15,085 nt of DNA. Source: Candidatus Iainarchaeum sp. GTDB taxonomy: Archaea > Iainarchaeota > Iainarchaeia > Iainarchaeales > JAFGBZ01. Made by a program: the position numbers and the translations under genes. The notes under the pieces were generated by a model that saw only the letters and a list, made by a program, of their open reading frames with translations, made no database searches and was not told the origin of the DNA. Numbering within the stretch: position 1 is the first letter of the stretch; each line of letters begins with the position of its first letter. Shown here in pieces: positions 13,263-15,085 of this stretch. The stretch is taken from assembly GCA_016218635.1 (NCBI GenBank), contig JACRDJ010000023.1, forward strand, positions 1 to 15,085, read 5' to 3'.

Positions 13263-13964
13263 TCAACTTAAGTGCCTGCGTTGCCCTAGAGGCTTTTTCC
13301 CAAAAAACCGATCCAATTGTTTAGTTACTTTACGTTGGGGAAATGCGGCGATTTCACCCTGTTCACGGTCTCGGAGTACGCGAGATTGCCGAAAGGGCTT
13401 GTGGAACAAGAATTGGGCGGGAGATTCCCTACGCCCGCCGTTTCGGGTAAAGTATATGTCCAAAAACTGTTCCAGGGCAAAACCCTTCACAAATTTTTTG
13501 ACCGGAAGGCGGGATAGGCTGAAGAGTGCGGGACGGCTGAACGACCGGATGCCGGACCATTGGGTAGAGAAGTGATGGTCCTCGGTTTGTTCATCTACAT
13601 GGGCAATCCACATTTCCTATTCCTTTCGTTCAGTGGCATTTTGAGCGTGCTTCAGCATCTCTGAAACCGAACCAAGGTATGATTTCAGCAAATCCGCATC
13701 CATAAAAAGAACCGCAGAAGCGTTGCTCCTGATGGCATAGCGCACACCGGCAAAAAAGGCGTTCGCTTTCCCCACATTCTTCGGCAGATCCACTACAGGA
13801 ATCCCGTGCGCGAGCGCCTCTTCCCGCGTATGGTCCGTGCTGCCGTCGTTAATGACCACTATTTTTGCGTCCGGCTTTTCTTCTCGCAAAAGGCCAATGG
13901 TTCGACTAATCAAACGGGCTTCATTGTAGGCGGGAATGATGATGAGGGATTTTGCTTCAGGCAT
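13263..13964 (-). pseudogene. Family 2 glycosyltransferase GT-B, interrupted by in-frame TAG
   Basis: Read through one TAG (13619-13617), this is a 233-codon frame encoding a complete small family 2 glycosyltransferase. The N-terminal part has LIIIPAYNEA, VVINDGSTDHT and the DxD motif LFMDADLLK. The part after the stop continues in the same frame with EMWIAHVDEQTEDHH, SGIRSFSRPAL and GFALEQFLDIYF, typical of the acceptor half. Alignment to GT-A is gap-free across the stop (MWVAKV against MWIAHV), so the TAG replaces one sense codon. ATG 13964 is preferred: an AAATAAAT box (13994-13987) lies 27 nt upstream (leaderless), and GT-A starts at the equivalent place. Alternatives are UAG readthrough, or restart at ATG 13613 two codons after the stop. 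Confidence 0.75.
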
Positions 13965-14048
13965 ACTTACCAGAATGATGACGGCGGATTTATTTGTTTT
14001 GTAGAAACAACAAAAGGGAATCCTGAATTCCATCACTGAACCATCAGA

Positions 14049-14056
14049 TATTTAAT
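14049..14056 (+). promoter_or_regulatory. TATA box of the arsR-like/sufC operon
   Basis: TATTTAAT is centred about 28 nt before ATG 14081, which fits a leaderless message. Confidence 0.5.
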
Positions 14057-14064
14057 CCATACGC

Positions 14065-14085
14065 ATGAATTTTATTTCATATGAA
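14065..14085 (+). promoter_or_regulatory. Candidate ArsR-type operator over the transcription start
   Basis: ATGAA (14065-14069) and TTCAT (14076-14080) form an inverted repeat with a 6-nt spacer. The second half continues as the palindrome TTCATATGAA (14076-14085) across the start codon. ATGAA-N6-TTCAT resembles ArsR/SmtB operators. Its place between the TATA box and the start codon suits a repressor. Inference only. Confidence 0.4.
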
Positions 14086-14413
14086 GCCGGTAGAATCGAC
14101 TCCTTATCATCTCTGCATGGAAACGCTGGGGAACGAATTGCGGATGGAGATTGTCCGCGAACTGCGCAAAGGCCCTAAGACCGTCCAGGACCTCTCCGAA
14201 GCCCTTCACGTGGAACAAAGCCGTTTAAGCCACAGCCTGCAGTCCTTGCGGGAATGCAGTCACGTGGAATCCACTCCGCAGGGAAAAACCCGCGTGTATT
14301 CCCTTAAGTCCGACATTCTCACCCAAACCAAGGATCCGGGCGAAAACCTCTTTGTGGTGCTGGACTCGCATGCCGGAAAATTCTGCAGCCAGGGCTGCTG
14401 CAAACTGAAGTGA
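14081..14413 (+). CDS. ArsR-family winged-helix regulator with Cys-rich C-terminus
   Basis: A 110-residue DNA-binding protein. Residues ~12-76 form the ArsR winged helix: METLGNELRMEIVRELRKG, the helix-turn-helix KTVQDLSEALHVEQSRLSHSLQSL with recognition helix near 44-56, and a wing TPQGKTRVYSL. The tail carries the cluster FCSQGCCKLK (C102, C106, C107) with H97; C12 and C59 lie in the domain. These could ligate a metal or Fe-S cluster. The gene is first in an operon with sufC (6 nt gap), suggesting it controls Fe-S assembly in response to cluster or oxidant state, by analogy with SufR/IscR but from a different fold lineage. A candidate operator overlaps its promoter, implying autoregulation. 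Confidence 0.85.
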   Translation: MKPVESTPYHLCMETLGNELRMEIVRELRKGPKTVQDLSEALHVEQSRLSHSLQSLRECSHVESTPQGKTRVYSLKSDILTQTKDPGENLFVVLDSHAGKFCSQGCCKLK

Positions 14414-14419
14414 ACGCTT

Positions 14420-15085
14420 ATGAACGCATTGGAAATCCGAAACCTGCACGTGGGCACGGGCGAAAAAGAAATCCTCAAAGGACTGAATCTTTCACTTGAA
14501 TCCGGAACTGTTCAGGCCATCATGGGGCCCAACGGATCCGGCAAGAGCACGCTGGCGAACGTGCTGATGGGACACCCCGGATACGAGGTTACGAGCGGGG
14601 AAATTCTGCTGAACGGAGAAAGCATGCTGGGACTGACTCCGGATGAACGGGCCCGAAAAGGAATGTTTCTGGCATTCCAGTACCCGAGCGAAATTGCCGG
14701 AGTGAAGATGACCCAGTTCCTGCGCACCGCCGGAAACGAATTACGGAAATCCAGCGGGCAGGCGCTCCTGCAGTTACGCGAATTCCGGCACGAACTGGAT
14801 GAAAAAAGCGCTTTCCTGCAGATGGACCATCTGGCGGAAAGATATCTTAATGAGGGTTTCAGCGGCGGAGAAAAAAAACGCAGCGAAATCCTGCAGATGA
14901 TGATGCTCAAACCCAGCTTGTGCATTCTGGATGAGATTGATTCCGGACTGGACGTGGATGCCATGAAGACCGTGGCCCAAGGCATTTCCGCCATGCGGAA
15001 TCCCCAGCGCACCATTCTGATGATTACTCATTACACGCGCATCCTGCATCACATTAAACCTGACCGCGTGCACCTTCAACTCGAC
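14420..15085 (+). CDS. sufC: SufC, Fe-S cluster assembly ATPase (partial, 3' end outside window)
   Basis: The visible 222 residues have no stop before the window end; about 25-30 residues are missing compared with the usual ~250. All ABC ATPase motifs are present: Walker A GPNGSGKST (36-44), Q-loop in LAFQYP (Q87), signature FSGGEKKR (147-154), Walker B LCILDE (167-172), D-loop SGLD and switch His H204 in MITHYT. The FSGGEKKRSEILQM and LDEIDSGLDVDAMK wording is characteristic of SufC rather than of transporters. SufC works with SufB/SufD as the cytoplasmic scaffold for Fe-S clusters; sufB would be expected just downstream. ATG 14420 follows the regulator stop by 6 nt. Confidence 0.95.
   Translation, partial: MNALEIRNLHVGTGEKEILKGLNLSLESGTVQAIMGPNGSGKSTLANVLMGHPGYEVTSGEILLNGESMLGLTPDERARKGMFLAFQYPSEIAGVKMTQFLRTAGNELRKSSGQALLQLREFRHELDEKSAFLQMDHLAERYLNEGFSGGEKKRSEILQMMMLKPSLCILDEIDSGLDVDAMKTVAQGISAMRNPQRTILMITHYTRILHHIKPDRVHLQLD

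Noticed and set aside
13234..13575. 113-codon plus-strand frame after the redoxin
   Set aside because: Opposite the C-terminal half of GT-B, which has recognisable family motifs; composition is Arg-rich and shadow-like.
13965..14036. Earlier start for GT-B at 14036
   Set aside because: It would add 24 residues not seen in GT-A and would place the AT box inside the coding region; ATG 13964 matches GT-A and the leaderless spacing.
1..15085. CRISPR array, insertion sequence or prophage
   Set aside because: No regularly spaced direct repeats, transposase, integrase or phage structural gene was seen. The hairpin cluster at 9100-9278 has no repeat-spacer regularity.

Overview
The window looks archaeal, from a moderately GC-rich genome. 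The evidence is a myo-inositol-phosphate synthase of the archaeal lipid type, a transketolase split into separate N- and C-terminal genes, TATA-box promoters placed 25-28 nt before start codons (leaderless mRNAs), GGAGG/GGTG ribosome-binding sites at other genes, a HicB/HicA pair, a SufC-type Fe-S assembly ATPase, and two tRNAs without encoded CCA. The membrane-anchored DsbA, lipoboxed thioredoxin and Cys-repeat lipoprotein remind me of DPANN-type archaea (for example Diapherotrites), but this placement is only an impression; there is no rRNA or phylogenetic marker here.

Layout. 1-1338 (minus): a DUF475/TerC-like membrane protein followed by a family 2 glycosyltransferase (GT-A) cut by the window start. 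1390-3686 (plus): an operon of a PCC/DUF296-domain protein, a methyltransferase with a THUMP-like C-terminus, and a SIMPL-domain protein, ending in a hairpin terminator. 3968-5585 (plus): a redox operon of membrane DsbA-like protein, DUF1858 protein and thioredoxin-like lipoprotein. 5718-6065: a small four-helix membrane protein with its own terminator. 6229-6301: tRNA-Asp(GTC). 6362-6866: hicB-hicA. 6860-8134 (minus): a lipoprotein with 26 regularly spaced cysteines in its repeat region. 8188-9018: aldo/keto reductase, then tRNA-Arg(CCG), then a cluster of hairpins. 9326-10432: inositol-phosphate synthase. 10441-12265 (minus): the two transketolase halves. 12371-12556 (minus) and 12686-13246 (plus): a divergent pair of Cys-rich small membrane protein and CNHC-type redoxin. 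13263-13964 (minus): a second glycosyltransferase (GT-B), paralogous to GT-A, interrupted by an in-frame TAG. 14081-15085 (plus): an ArsR-like regulator with a Cys-rich tail and sufC, which runs off the window.

How the genes work together. Thiol chemistry recurs: a DsbA-like oxidoreductase, a thioredoxin lipoprotein, a DUF1858 disulfide protein, a CNHC redoxin, an Fe-S assembly operon with a Cys-rich regulator, and an exported protein whose many cysteines would need oxidative folding. The inositol-phosphate synthase and transketolase fit inositol lipid synthesis and non-oxidative pentose metabolism. Promoter architecture is consistent: two divergent pairs share one AT-rich box about midway between leaderless starts, and GT-B and the ArsR-like gene also look leaderless. 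The points most worth a second look are the Cys-repeat lipoprotein, the UAG-interrupted glycosyltransferase with its patchy near-identity to GT-A, the putative thiol/Fe-S-sensing suf regulator with a candidate operator, and the hairpin cluster.
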